Source of the DNA: Euzebyella saccharophila
GTDB taxonomy: Bacteria > Bacteroidota > Bacteroidia > Flavobacteriales > Flavobacteriaceae
Direction: 5' to 3'
Assembly (NCBI RefSeq): GCF_014855495.1
Contig: NZ_JACYFJ010000001.1
Coordinates: 310,001 to 374,000 of the forward strand
DNA: 64,000 bases
Shown here: piece after piece, positions 17,576 to 24,935 of the stretch
How the letters are laid out: every line of letters begins with the position of its first letter
Numbering within the stretch: the first letter of the stretch is position 1
Position numbers and translations under genes: made by a program
The notes under the pieces: model-generated
Told to the model about the DNA's origin: nothing
Database searches by the model: none
The model's input: the letters and a program-made list of their open reading frames with translations, nothing else

Positions 17576-18313
17576 ATGGACAAGGAAGAATTGATAAACG
17601 GCTATTTTGAAAATTCCCTCACTTCCGAACAAACACAGGAACTTGAGCGTCTTTACCGTACAGATTTGGATTTTGCACAGCAGTTGGACTACGAAAAGGA
17701 GTTAAGTAAAGCCCTTAAATCCAACGAACGAAATGAAATACGGAACATGTTCAATGAACTTAAACCAAGTAAAGAGGCAAATGGGAAAAAGAAATCCTTG
17801 GTTGTACAGCTAAGGCCTTGGATGATGGCCGCTTCCATTGCGCTATTGGTTGGTGTTAGCTCTTGGCTATTATTCTTCAACACGCCAAACCAAAGTCCGG
17901 AAGAGCTTTATAAAATCCATTTTGCCCCGTACGAAAATGTGGTACACCCTATTGAACGAGGTGTTGAAATTGAAGATTTAAAAACTAGGGCCTTTTCGGC
18001 TTATGAAAATGAAGAATTTGAGAAAGCCCTTGCCCTATTCAAAGAACTTAATACTAAAAGTACTGATAGCTATCTTCAATTTTATGAGGCCATCGTACTT
18101 ATGCAACTTGAAAAACATGATGAGGCCATACCCTTACTGGAAAATTATATAGCTGCCGATGGAGAGCTTAAAGAAAGGGCCCAGTGGTATCTTTCGTTAA
18201 GTTACCTCAAAACGAAACAGTTTGAGAAAAGTAAATCTTTATTTGGGGAAATAGCCGATCAAAATGGATTTAAATCCAAGGAAGCTTCAAACCTATTAAA
18301 AGAACTAAACTGA
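17576..18313 (+). CDS. TPR-containing anti-sigma factor
   Basis: A 245-residue membrane protein. Residues 1-75 are cytoplasmic, with a short ELINGYFENSLTSEQTQELE segment typical of anti-sigma N-termini; one transmembrane helix spans about 83-102 (MMAASIALLVGVSSWLLFF); the remainder (about 125-245) holds two or three tetratricopeptide-like repeats (AFSAYENEEFEKALALF, QLEKHDEAIPLLE, ERAQWYLSLSYLKTKQFEKSKSLF) on the periplasmic side. It follows the sigma gene with a one-base gap and ends 3 bases from the convergent CHAT stop. The likely role is to hold the sigma factor at the membrane until a periplasmic event releases it. Confidence 0.78.
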   Translation: MDKEELINGYFENSLTSEQTQELERLYRTDLDFAQQLDYEKELSKALKSNERNEIRNMFNELKPSKEANGKKKSLVVQLRPWMMAASIALLVGVSSWLLFFNTPNQSPEELYKIHFAPYENVVHPIERGVEIEDLKTRAFSAYENEEFEKALALFKELNTKSTDSYLQFYEAIVLMQLEKHDEAIPLLENYIAADGELKERAQWYLSLSYLKTKQFEKSKSLFGEIADQNGFKSKEASNLLKELN

Positions 18314-18316
18314 TTT

Positions 18317-21148
18317 TTAACCTCCCCTTCTTTTCTTCTTGACCAAAAACCAAATCGAAAAAAAGCTTACCAAAACTACTATCAAGGTTACATACCAAAA
18401 GCTGCTATCAGTGGAAACAGGAGCGTTATTGCCCGAAACGGCATATGCCGCCCAATAGTAAGGATGTTTAAGTAAACTATCGTCCGTATTTTGTAAATAG
18501 GCAAGTTTGGCTTTACGCAACGCTTCACTTTTTGTTGCTCCCTCACTAAGAAATTTGTAGAAGGAATCCATGAGTTGTACACTGCTCTTATCGTTAATTT
18601 TCCATTGGGTATGGACCAAAGCTTTGGCTCCGGCATAATGAAATCCTTTTGAGAGACTCAACATTCCTTGCCCCTTTTTTAAGCTTCCAATACCGGTTTG
18701 ACATGCACTCAATGTTACCAATTCAGCTTTGAGGTTTGTTTCGTACAAATCCCTGATGTATAAAACATTGTTTTCACTTTTATTGTTCTCGCTAAATGCC
18801 AAATACGAATAATCCGGATATGCGTCATTTGCAGAAGCATGGGTTGCTAGGTGCACCATTTTATAATTGGCCACACTTTCTCTAAAATTGGTAAGAGTAG
18901 CATTATCGGCCATAAGGGAATCTAATGGAAAATGAGCATTAATAGCCCTAATTTCATCATCGTTGTAAAGCAATTTCCCAAACTGCCTTTCTTCTTCTTC
19001 AGCTGGAGTATTAAAAGATGGAGCAATAGCCAAAAGCTTATTTTCATCTGCAGACGGACGGTTTTTTAATTCTGCCCAGGTGGTGATGGAATTGGCGTAG
19101 ACAATGTTCTTGGTTTCCAAAAGATATTGGCCATCCCTAATCAATAAATCAAAGGGTAGATAATGAAGTATATCATCTCGAACAATAGTCAAATTAGTCG
19201 TTTCCAATGAATTTAAAACATCGGAAAGCAACGGTTCGTACAGCAAGGTCGCCAATTGTTCAATTTCCTTTTGTTCTTGCCCCAGGCCAGGCTGAGAAAT
19301 CAATCTATAGAGCTGACTAACTTTTTCCCTTTCACTACTTGAAAACGGAATCTTTAAAAATTGTGTTTCCGCAGAAGAGAAAACCAGTACAAACAATCCG
19401 TCTTTCACGACCGTATAGGAAATAATCCCCTGGTCCACTTTTTGAATCTCTTTTTTTAGATCGGTCAATAGAATTGGCTCGGCACCATATTTAAGCGAAT
19501 GGTATTTGGGGTAAGCGAACTTAAGGGAATCTAAAAACGAGTAATACCGTTCTTTCGCGTTAAAAAGTTGGTTGGAAAACTTTTGAGAAGTGCCCGATTC
19601 AAATTGATTTTTCTCAAGTTGAGAGATTTGCACTCTCAATTGAGATTCCTTTTCAAGAATCTCTTTAGGCACTCCGCCAAACTTGGTAGCATGCGCATTT
19701 CTTAAGGCCTCTAAAAGAATAAAATCTTTGTTGGTTTCGGTTATATCTAAGGCCAACTGTAAAATCTTGCCCGATGCAGCTTTTTGATAGGCCAGAAAAG
19801 TGGTAGCTAACATTCTTTCGAAAATGGGATATGCCTTATCCGTTAGAAATTGTTTATCCGCTTTACTCTCAAATTCCATTTTTAGTAGCTGAAAGGTTTC
19901 GAGTAAGTTTTGATTGGTCTGCAAAAGGGATTGCAAATAATCAGGCTTATTGGATTTTTTAAATAGACCTTCTAAAGCCCTAAGTTTTATTTCTAATAAA
20001 TCCAAAAATTGCAATTTGGAAAACACCTTGTTTGGATCGGGATTTATATGGTAAGAATCAGACGTAACCTCCAACCCAGAATTGTCAAAAGCGAATCCAA
20101 GCATTTCCAAGGCTTTTAAAAATTCTCCTTTTTCCAAGGATAATTGCGCCAATTTACCGTAGCTAGCAGCAATATCTTTATGGGGTTTATTTTCTCGATA
20201 TGCCTTATAGGCCTTTAAAGACTTATGATAATACCTTTCCGCATAATCAAAATCTTTCATGCCTAAATAGGCATCTCCAAGAACAGCGAACATTTCTTTT
20301 TGGAAGGTATTTTCGGCCTTAAAATCGGCCAAGCCTTCATTTAATGTAGAAATAGTCTCCTTATAATTCTTTTGTTCCAGAAAATTTTCCGCTAAAAGAA
20401 TGAGGGAAGACAAATAATTGTTCTTGTGGCGAGGATTGTTCACTTTTTCCTGATAAAAGTCTACCGCTTCAACCAATAAAGAATTGGCAGCTGCCAACCT
20501 ACCTTTAGCTTCATAGGTCTGTGACAATAGCTTTTTAGTATTGAAGGAAACGGATTGCCACTCGGGTATACTATCTTGATAGGTGGCTACCCATGCCAAA
20601 TCTTTCTGAAAATAAAACTCGGCCTCCTCATACTTGGCCATATGATGATGGGTGAGTCCTAAGTAGCTGAAAATTGCGGACATCATATCAATTTCAACGG
20701 TGGTCAAGCTTTCTACAGGTAAGTCCTTTAATAAACTATAATATTCATAGAAGTAACTTTCCGCATTGGAATAGTCCTTAAGTTTATAATGATACGCACC
20801 CTTTTCAAACAACAAATTCTGTTTGAAATAGGAACCCATGTAAACCGTATCCAACTGCGGAGTAGTATTAATTAGGTGCTCTGCCTTACCAATATTTTTA
20901 CCATAGGAAGGCAAATCATAAAAATTACTATTGGCGTTCAAAAGATAGCTCAAGACCAGTACCTGGGTCTCGATGTCCTTTACCTCTCCGGCATGATTCA
21001 AAGCTTTCTCGTAGTAAAAATAGGCGCTGTCCTTATCTTTATAATGATATTGAAGCCCTTTATCAAAGGCCGCTTGCATATCATCGGCCTGCGGCCACAT
21101 CTTGCAACCACAAAAAAACAATAGTATGTACAGCCTAATTTTTAACAT
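18317..21148 (-). CDS. TPR-CHAT domain protein, membrane-anchored
   Basis: A 943-residue protein with an N-terminal signal (MLKIRLYILLFFCGCKMWPQ), many tetratricopeptide repeats (about 25-370), a helical linker with coiled coil (about 480-540) and a caspase-like CHAT domain (about 580-905). The CHAT catalytic residues appear as H766-LAT-H770 and the SAC816QTG cysteine, both intact. A single C-terminal transmembrane helix (about 918-936) ends in KKKRRGG. Topology therefore places TPRs and protease in the periplasm. It converges with the sigma/anti-sigma pair. CHAT proteases cut specific partner proteins after activation; the periplasmic TPRs of the anti-sigma are an attractive but unproven partner. 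Confidence 0.85.
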   Translation of the reverse strand: MLKIRLYILLFFCGCKMWPQADDMQAAFDKGLQYHYKDKDSAYFYYEKALNHAGEVKDIETQVLVLSYLLNANSNFYDLPSYGKNIGKAEHLINTTPQLDTVYMGSYFKQNLLFEKGAYHYKLKDYSNAESYFYEYYSLLKDLPVESLTTVEIDMMSAIFSYLGLTHHHMAKYEEAEFYFQKDLAWVATYQDSIPEWQSVSFNTKKLLSQTYEAKGRLAAANSLLVEAVDFYQEKVNNPRHKNNYLSSLILLAENFLEQKNYKETISTLNEGLADFKAENTFQKEMFAVLGDAYLGMKDFDYAERYYHKSLKAYKAYRENKPHKDIAASYGKLAQLSLEKGEFLKALEMLGFAFDNSGLEVTSDSYHINPDPNKVFSKLQFLDLLEIKLRALEGLFKKSNKPDYLQSLLQTNQNLLETFQLLKMEFESKADKQFLTDKAYPIFERMLATTFLAYQKAASGKILQLALDITETNKDFILLEALRNAHATKFGGVPKEILEKESQLRVQISQLEKNQFESGTSQKFSNQLFNAKERYYSFLDSLKFAYPKYHSLKYGAEPILLTDLKKEIQKVDQGIISYTVVKDGLFVLVFSSAETQFLKIPFSSSEREKVSQLYRLISQPGLGQEQKEIEQLATLLYEPLLSDVLNSLETTNLTIVRDDILHYLPFDLLIRDGQYLLETKNIVYANSITTWAELKNRPSADENKLLAIAPSFNTPAEEEERQFGKLLYNDDEIRAINAHFPLDSLMADNATLTNFRESVANYKMVHLATHASANDAYPDYSYLAFSENNKSENNVLYIRDLYETNLKAELVTLSACQTGIGSLKKGQGMLSLSKGFHYAGAKALVHTQWKINDKSSVQLMDSFYKFLSEGATKSEALRKAKLAYLQNTDDSLLKHPYYWAAYAVSGNNAPVSTDSSFWYVTLIVVLVSFFSIWFLVKKKRRGG

Positions 21149-21153
21149 GCAAA

Positions 21154-21186
21154 AAAGTCCTGAGGGAATTACCCATCAGGACTTTA
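21154..21186 (-). terminator. Intrinsic terminator after the 213-residue lipoprotein gene
   Basis: Perfect inverted repeat AAAGTCCTGA-GGG / CCC-A-TCAGGACTTT followed on the minus strand by six T, 20 bases after the lipoprotein stop and directly before the CHAT start. The CHAT gene therefore probably has its own promoter. Confidence 0.85.
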
Positions 21187-21206
21187 ATTTATTTAAATAA
21201 ATCTAA

Positions 21207-21848
21207 TTATTTGGCATAAACAGGAATATCTAAAAATAGGCCTTCATCTACTACCTTACTTTGAGGTTTTATTTTAAGCGTTCCTTCTCCGTTAAGTTCT
21301 GATTTAATATACATAAGAATAGAACCATCTTTAGATTTTGTTAGGCTACTCCCCCTACCTACTAATTGATTTTTTGCATTATAAATTTCTACCTGAATAT
21401 GCTCAAGACCTCTTGCCAATTCAATACTCGGATATTCTTTTAAATTGATTTTTGGAATACCACAATTAGCCTGTGGATCATTAAAACAACCCCTGGGTGG
21501 CCTAGGGGGATACGGCGCCTTAGGTCTTACAATCATGGTCAAACTTTCTTTGTAGATTTCAATATCCGCTTCCTTTTGCTGAGCCGCCTCTAATTGAGGA
21601 AGTAAATGTCTCTTACCGGCACGTATGGCCTCTTTTAGTTTACTTATAGTTCTTCTCGTTTTTAACTGCTCTGCAATTACTGCGTGTTTCACTAGCTCAA
21701 GACCATTTAAAGATGTACTTTCTTGCTCCAATCTAAACGAAAAGTTGGTGGCCTCCGTTTGAATCTCTTCTTCGGGCAAATCAGTATGGGAACACGCCCA
21801 AGTCATGATTAAAAAACTACATATGGCAATTAAATTCATTGTTTTCAT
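21207..21848 (-). CDS. Lipoprotein of unknown function
   Basis: A 213-residue protein starting MKTMNLIAICSFLIMTWAC, a lipoprotein signal with Cys 19 as the likely acylation site. The first half is helical (residues 50-105, LVKHAVIAEQLKTRRTISKL); a proline-rich hinge YPPRPPRGCFND with two cysteines follows; the rest is beta-strand-like (IEIYNAKNQLVGRGSSL). I recognise no family. It precedes the CHAT gene on the same strand with a strong terminator between. The leader AAACCTTTTAAAG lies 7 to 8 bases before the ATG and resembles the one at 22281 and 16910. Confidence 0.65.
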   Translation of the reverse strand: MKTMNLIAICSFLIMTWACSHTDLPEEEIQTEATNFSFRLEQESTSLNGLELVKHAVIAEQLKTRRTISKLKEAIRAGKRHLLPQLEAAQQKEADIEIYKESLTMIVRPKAPYPPRPPRGCFNDPQANCGIPKINLKEYPSIELARGLEHIQVEIYNAKNQLVGRGSSLTKSKDGSILMYIKSELNGEGTLKIKPQSKVVDEGLFLDIPVYAK

Positions 21849-22104
21849 TTTTTAGCTTTAAAAGGTTTAGTTATTTATTATTGTAAAATCTTCTTTTCTA
21901 TGTTAGCAGGCAAATAGAAATGTATCAAATGGGTATTCTACTGTATAATTGGAGAATCCTATATTTATTTACCTTTCTTCTATACACGTTTGCTCTAGAG
22001 CTATTTGATTGGCTTTTTCTGTAGGATATCCTATTTTCCCTAGGCAGGGGGAATTTATATTTTATCCTATAGATAAAATTAAAGTTCTGCCTAATAGGAA
22101 TATT

Positions 22105-22281
22105 TTATTGCTTTTCGGCAATTATCGGCCCCTCTTCTGGGTTGATAGCATTTTCTTCCTCTTCTGGACAATCTTGGTATAAAACACAATTGGCAAAAAC
22201 TTCTTCTTCACCAGTGCAGGAATAAAAGCTAATACATAAAACAATTAGTGCCAAAAATCTACTTAGTCCTTTTGCTTTCAT
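22105..22281 (-). CDS. 58-residue lipoprotein
   Basis: A short complete frame on the minus strand: MKAKGLSRFLALIVLCISFY then SCTGEEEVFANC, and a very acidic tail with EEEEN and NPEEG. The N-terminus is a lipoprotein signal with Cys 22 as the probable acylation site; two more cysteines (ANCVLYQDCPE) could pair in the periplasm. It is too short for usual ORF thresholds, but the signal, the stop placed right after a folded-length acidic tail, and the ACCTTTAAAA leader shared with other lipoprotein genes support it. Function unknown. Confidence 0.6.
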   Translation of the reverse strand: MKAKGLSRFLALIVLCISFYSCTGEEEVFANCVLYQDCPEEEENAINPEEGPIIAEKQ

Positions 22282-22286
22282 GATTT

Positions 22287-22382
22287 CTAATTTTTAAAGG
22301 TTTGTATTCTTTTTTTATGATCAATTTTAAAACTGACTACACCTATTAGTGCAAAAAGAACAATCATGGTAAACATGAACAT
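22287..22382 (-). CDS. Possible 31-residue single-pass membrane peptide
   Basis: A frame from ATG at 22382 (or 22376) to TAG encodes MFMFTMIVLFALIGVVSF followed by KIDHKKRIQTFKN: one hydrophobic helix and a basic tail. It stops 5 bases before the 58-residue lipoprotein start, which fits a translationally coupled pair. Its TAG overlaps the leader region of that lipoprotein. No family is recognised; chance cannot be excluded. Confidence 0.35.
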   Translation of the reverse strand: MFMFTMIVLFALIGVVSFKIDHKKRIQTFKN

Positions 22383-22610
22383 CAAATTTTTTATAGGTTC
22401 TAAATGAAAAATAAGGCGTTACAAATGGAGTAAAACAATCTTCCGGGAAGCGTTTAAAGCTTTTCAATATGCTCTTTCAGGTAATTTGGACTATGAATCG
22501 GACAAAATTTGACTGTCCAAGTAGTAAACTCTTTTTTTGAGATTTTCAATTAAAAAGTGAGGCATAAAAACAGTCTTGTATATAAAACAAGACCAAAGGG
22601 GCGTAAAGCA

Positions 22611-22641
22611 AAAAAAAGCCGGAAGTAAATCTTCCGGCCTT
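22611..22641 (-). terminator. Terminator of the candidate RNA
   Basis: Perfect eight-base stem GCCGGAAG / CTTCCGGC with a five-base loop, followed on the minus strand by eight T. This is the strongest terminator in the window and has no protein gene immediately upstream of it, which is a main argument for an RNA gene. Confidence 0.88.
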
Positions 22642-22914
22642 TCCCACATTTAAAACTGAAAATATGATACTGTCAAACCGTACGGCCCCTGATATATCAA
22701 AATCGATTTTACCAAAAGGATGCTGATTTAGGTAGTTCCCCCGAAACCTATATATCGAGCATGATCACCGGTATGGTGCCCTCAAGGTTACATCAGAACA
22801 AAAAAGTGCAATAGGTTGCTACTTTATTTTGAGCCGTACCTTTTTTGGATTGACAGTTTCATAAAATTTTTGACGATTTCCCCCATGGGAAGGTTCACCG
22901 TATTTATTTTTATA
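22611..22914 (-). ncRNA. Candidate structured non-coding RNA, about 300 nt
   Basis: The minus strand carries a promoter-like pair (22921-22951), then about 270 bases with nested inverted repeats, then a strong terminator (22611-22641). The closing stem is built from 22847-22863 with 22663-22679 (15 of 17 positions pair), 22833-22839 with 22680-22686 (GTACGGC, perfect) and 22826-22832 with 22697-22703 (TCAAAAT, perfect), a nearly continuous rod of about 30 pairs. Inside it are the hairpin CACC-GGTG at 22766-22778 and an AGGT/ACCT hairpin near 22728-22750. It does not show the conserved cores of tmRNA, RNase P, SRP RNA or common riboswitches. A rod with a large apical region recalls 6S-type RNAs, but that is only an impression. 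A 20-codon frame lies in its 5' part. Confidence 0.6.
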
Positions 22915-22920
22915 TTCTAT

Positions 22921-22951
22921 ATAAATTAGCATTCAGCTAAAGTATTTCAAA
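22921..22951 (-). promoter_or_regulatory. Promoter-like pair for the candidate RNA
   Basis: Minus-strand TTTG, exactly 19 bases, then TAATTTAT. The -33 box and spacing match the Bacteroidota consensus; the -7 box differs from TAnnTTTG at two positions. Transcription would start near 22914. Confidence 0.45.
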
Positions 22952-23085
22952 AACTCTACTGATCGGGGGGCCGTAAAAATAAATATTTTCTTGAAACCGA
23001 CCATCTTTACAAAAGATATTAATGGCCCTAAAATCAACATTCACATAATATTAACCCAATCTATTTAAAGATTTGATTATTCTTT

Positions 23086-23649
23086 TTATTCAATGGAAGA
23101 AGCCTCCTTAAGGGTAGCAATAAAATTACCGGTTACCTTTAAATTGCCTTCTTGAAAATTTTCTAAACTTAAATTAATGATACCATGCAGTACTTTTTCA
23201 TTTGCATGGGTAATATTAATTGTTCCTGATTTTGTGTAATAAGGCTGCTCACCTAAAATGGAAACATCAGCATAGCCAAAAGCTCCATTATTATCAGGTA
23301 TGAATCCCAACGTTTTGGAGTCAATCTTGTAATAACCAATAGGTCCCTGATTTGTGCGGTCCTCCTTTTTCAATGTAAGTCCCATTTTATAACCTTTATG
23401 GTCCAATACATCCTCAAAAACTATTTCTATTGAATGAAAACCTTTACTGGAACTAGCCTCCCTATAAAAGAAATTAGCTTTGCCCTCCATTTGGTCTAGT
23501 TGAACTTGGTTTGTCTTGAAAACAAAACCTCCATTTTCCAAACTTGAAAATAGGGCAGCATCCCTTCCTTCCATACTGGCGCCTGTAATAAAAATCATAG
23601 GTAAAAACACCCATAGGCACATCTTTGCTGTTTTCATTACTGTTTCCAT
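23086..23649 (-). CDS. Exported protein of unknown function
   Basis: A 187-residue protein. The start may be at 23649 (METVMKTAK) or, with a shorter leader, at 23637 (MKTAKMCLWVFLPMIFITGA); either gives a signal peptide. The mature part is beta-rich: YREASSSKGFHSIEIVFEDVL, KMGLTLKKED, YADVSILGEQPYYTKSGTINI and a closing LKVTGNFIATL. This resembles the small lipid- or ligand-binding beta-sandwich proteins common in flavobacteria, but I cannot name a family. It follows a 58-residue membrane protein with an 11-base gap, so the two are probably one operon. Confidence 0.6.
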   Translation of the reverse strand: METVMKTAKMCLWVFLPMIFITGASMEGRDAALFSSLENGGFVFKTNQVQLDQMEGKANFFYREASSSKGFHSIEIVFEDVLDHKGYKMGLTLKKEDRTNQGPIGYYKIDSKTLGFIPDNNGAFGYADVSILGEQPYYTKSGTINITHANEKVLHGIINLSLENFQEGNLKVTGNFIATLKEASSIE

Positions 23650-23660
23650 ATTTCTTAAGG

Positions 23661-23837
23661 TTACTTTTGAGCCAATTCCATTGAATCGGATTGAGATTTA
23701 TCAAATGACATCTTCTCTATTTCGCTATCCATACTTATAAACTCCTCAACCTCCATTTTTGGTTCTTTGTCGTTAGTAACAATTGCCAAGACTAGCGTAA
23801 GAACTAAAAGACCAAACATTATCAGACACTTTTTCAT
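23661..23837 (-). CDS. 58-residue membrane or exported small protein
   Basis: A complete short frame, missed by common length cut-offs: MKKCLIMFGLLVLTLVLAIV, one hydrophobic helix, then an acidic, charged tail (TNDKEPKMEVEEFISMDSEI, EKMSFDKSQSDSMELAQK). It ends 11 bases before the start of the exported protein at 23649, so the two frames look co-transcribed. It could be a signal-anchored small protein or a short secreted peptide. No family recognised. Confidence 0.5.
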   Translation of the reverse strand: MKKCLIMFGLLVLTLVLAIVTNDKEPKMEVEEFISMDSEIEKMSFDKSQSDSMELAQK

Positions 23838-24158
23838 TACTCGTAGTTTTGTTCATATTCCGTTATCAAACATATCTTGAATGGGAGAACAGGTGCAGTC
23901 AATTTGTGAAATCTAATGTAGTGGAGAATAAGGGTGACACCTATTACGGATGTATAACTGGGCACTTTTTGTGTGTAATCTGCAATAAAAAATGGTTCAC
24001 GAAATGCAAAATGGTCTCTATTACAAAATATTGTAGGTTTTTTCTTTATATTTAATACGAATAAGATTGCTTTTTTCGATTTTAATTCATTTTTTACCAT
24101 TTATACGGTTATTACGTCCATTGGCACATCTTTTCAAAATGTATTGGTTACATACAAC
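23838..24158. other. Intergenic stretch, no gene supported
   Basis: About 320 AT-rich bases between divergent genes. Open frames exist on both strands (for example 23849-24055 and 23837-24100), but they overlap each other, lack promoters or signal sequences, and have compositions unlike the neighbouring proteins. I see no repeat or strong hairpin. It probably holds the two divergent promoters. Confidence 0.5.
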
Positions 24159-24166
24159 TAAATTTG
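24159..24166 (+). promoter_or_regulatory. -7 element before the LytTR regulator
   Basis: TAAATTTG matches the Bacteroidota -7 consensus TAnnTTTG exactly and lies 21 bases before the chosen ATG. No matching TTTG is found at -33. This also argues against the TTG start at 24164, which would lie within it. Confidence 0.5.
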
Positions 24167-24187
24167 ATTAATTTACACTTAAAGCTT

Positions 24188-24928
24188 ATGGTTATGTTAG
24201 ACGCTGTCATTGTAGATGATGAAATAAAGGCCTTGCAAAGCCTTTCTTGGGAATTGACAAATTTTAGTGATGAAATAAATGTAAACGCCTCTTTCACGGA
24301 CCCGTTTGAAGCATTGACCTATTTGGAAAAGAACACTCCAGATTGTCTTTTTCTGGATATTGAAATGCCCACCATGGACGGTTTTCAATTTATACAAAAA
24401 CTGACCAATAAAAATTTCCCGGTGGTCATTACAACAGCGTACAACCAATACGCTATTAAAGCGCTAAAGAACGAGGCAATTGATTATCTTTTAAAACCCA
24501 TAGACTCAGATGATTTAAAGGATACTATTATTAAAATAAGAAAGTTTAATTCTAAAAACTATACTGCAGAACGTTTGGAAAAAATCTTGCTTAGCTTCAA
24601 TGATAGCGCCAATCATAAGAAAATTACTTTCAATACGGATGGCAAGCTGGTCTTTTTAAATAGTGATGAAATCCTATATGCAGAATCTGATGGAAACTAC
24701 AGCACTATTTATCTTGCGGATGGTCAAAAAATTGTTCTCACAAAAAAATTGAAGGAAGTAAATGAGCTTTTACCCAACAGTTCCTTTTTTAGAATACATA
24801 ATTCATACATTATCAACCTGAACAAAATAAAAGAGTTTTTAAAGACTGACGGTTACGTTGTTTTGGAATCCAACCATAAAATACCTGTATCTAGGCAGAA
24901 AAAATCAGACTTTTTGGATATGCTCTAA
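24188..24928 (+). CDS. LytTR-family response regulator
   Basis: The ATG at 24188 (or 24194) is chosen because MLDAVIVDDE is the usual receiver start. The receiver domain (about 1-120) has the acidic pair VDDE, the phospho-acceptor Asp in FLDIEMP (residue 57 from this start), TTAYNQYAI and the lysine in LLKPI. The C-terminal LytTR DNA-binding domain (about 145-245) shows LYAESDGNYSTIYL, FFRIHNSYIINLNKIKEF and IPVSRQKK. It binds DNA as a phosphorylated dimer. The partner kinase gene starts 7 bases after its stop. Confidence 0.9.
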   Translation: MVMLDAVIVDDEIKALQSLSWELTNFSDEINVNASFTDPFEALTYLEKNTPDCLFLDIEMPTMDGFQFIQKLTNKNFPVVITTAYNQYAIKALKNEAIDYLLKPIDSDDLKDTIIKIRKFNSKNYTAERLEKILLSFNDSANHKKITFNTDGKLVFLNSDEILYAESDGNYSTIYLADGQKIVLTKKLKEVNELLPNSSFFRIHNSYIINLNKIKEFLKTDGYVVLESNHKIPVSRQKKSDFLDML

Positions 24929-24935
24929 AATTTAA

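Noticed and set aside
22611-22914. Group II intron domain V-like segment (GAGCCGTAC / GCCGTACGG)
   Set aside because: The complementary segments are about 150 bases apart and do not form the short, fixed domain V hairpin; no intron-encoded protein is present.
23837-24100. 87- and 68-residue frames on opposite strands of the 23.8-24.1 kb gap
   Set aside because: They overlap each other, have no signal, motif or promoter and look like chance frames in AT-rich DNA.
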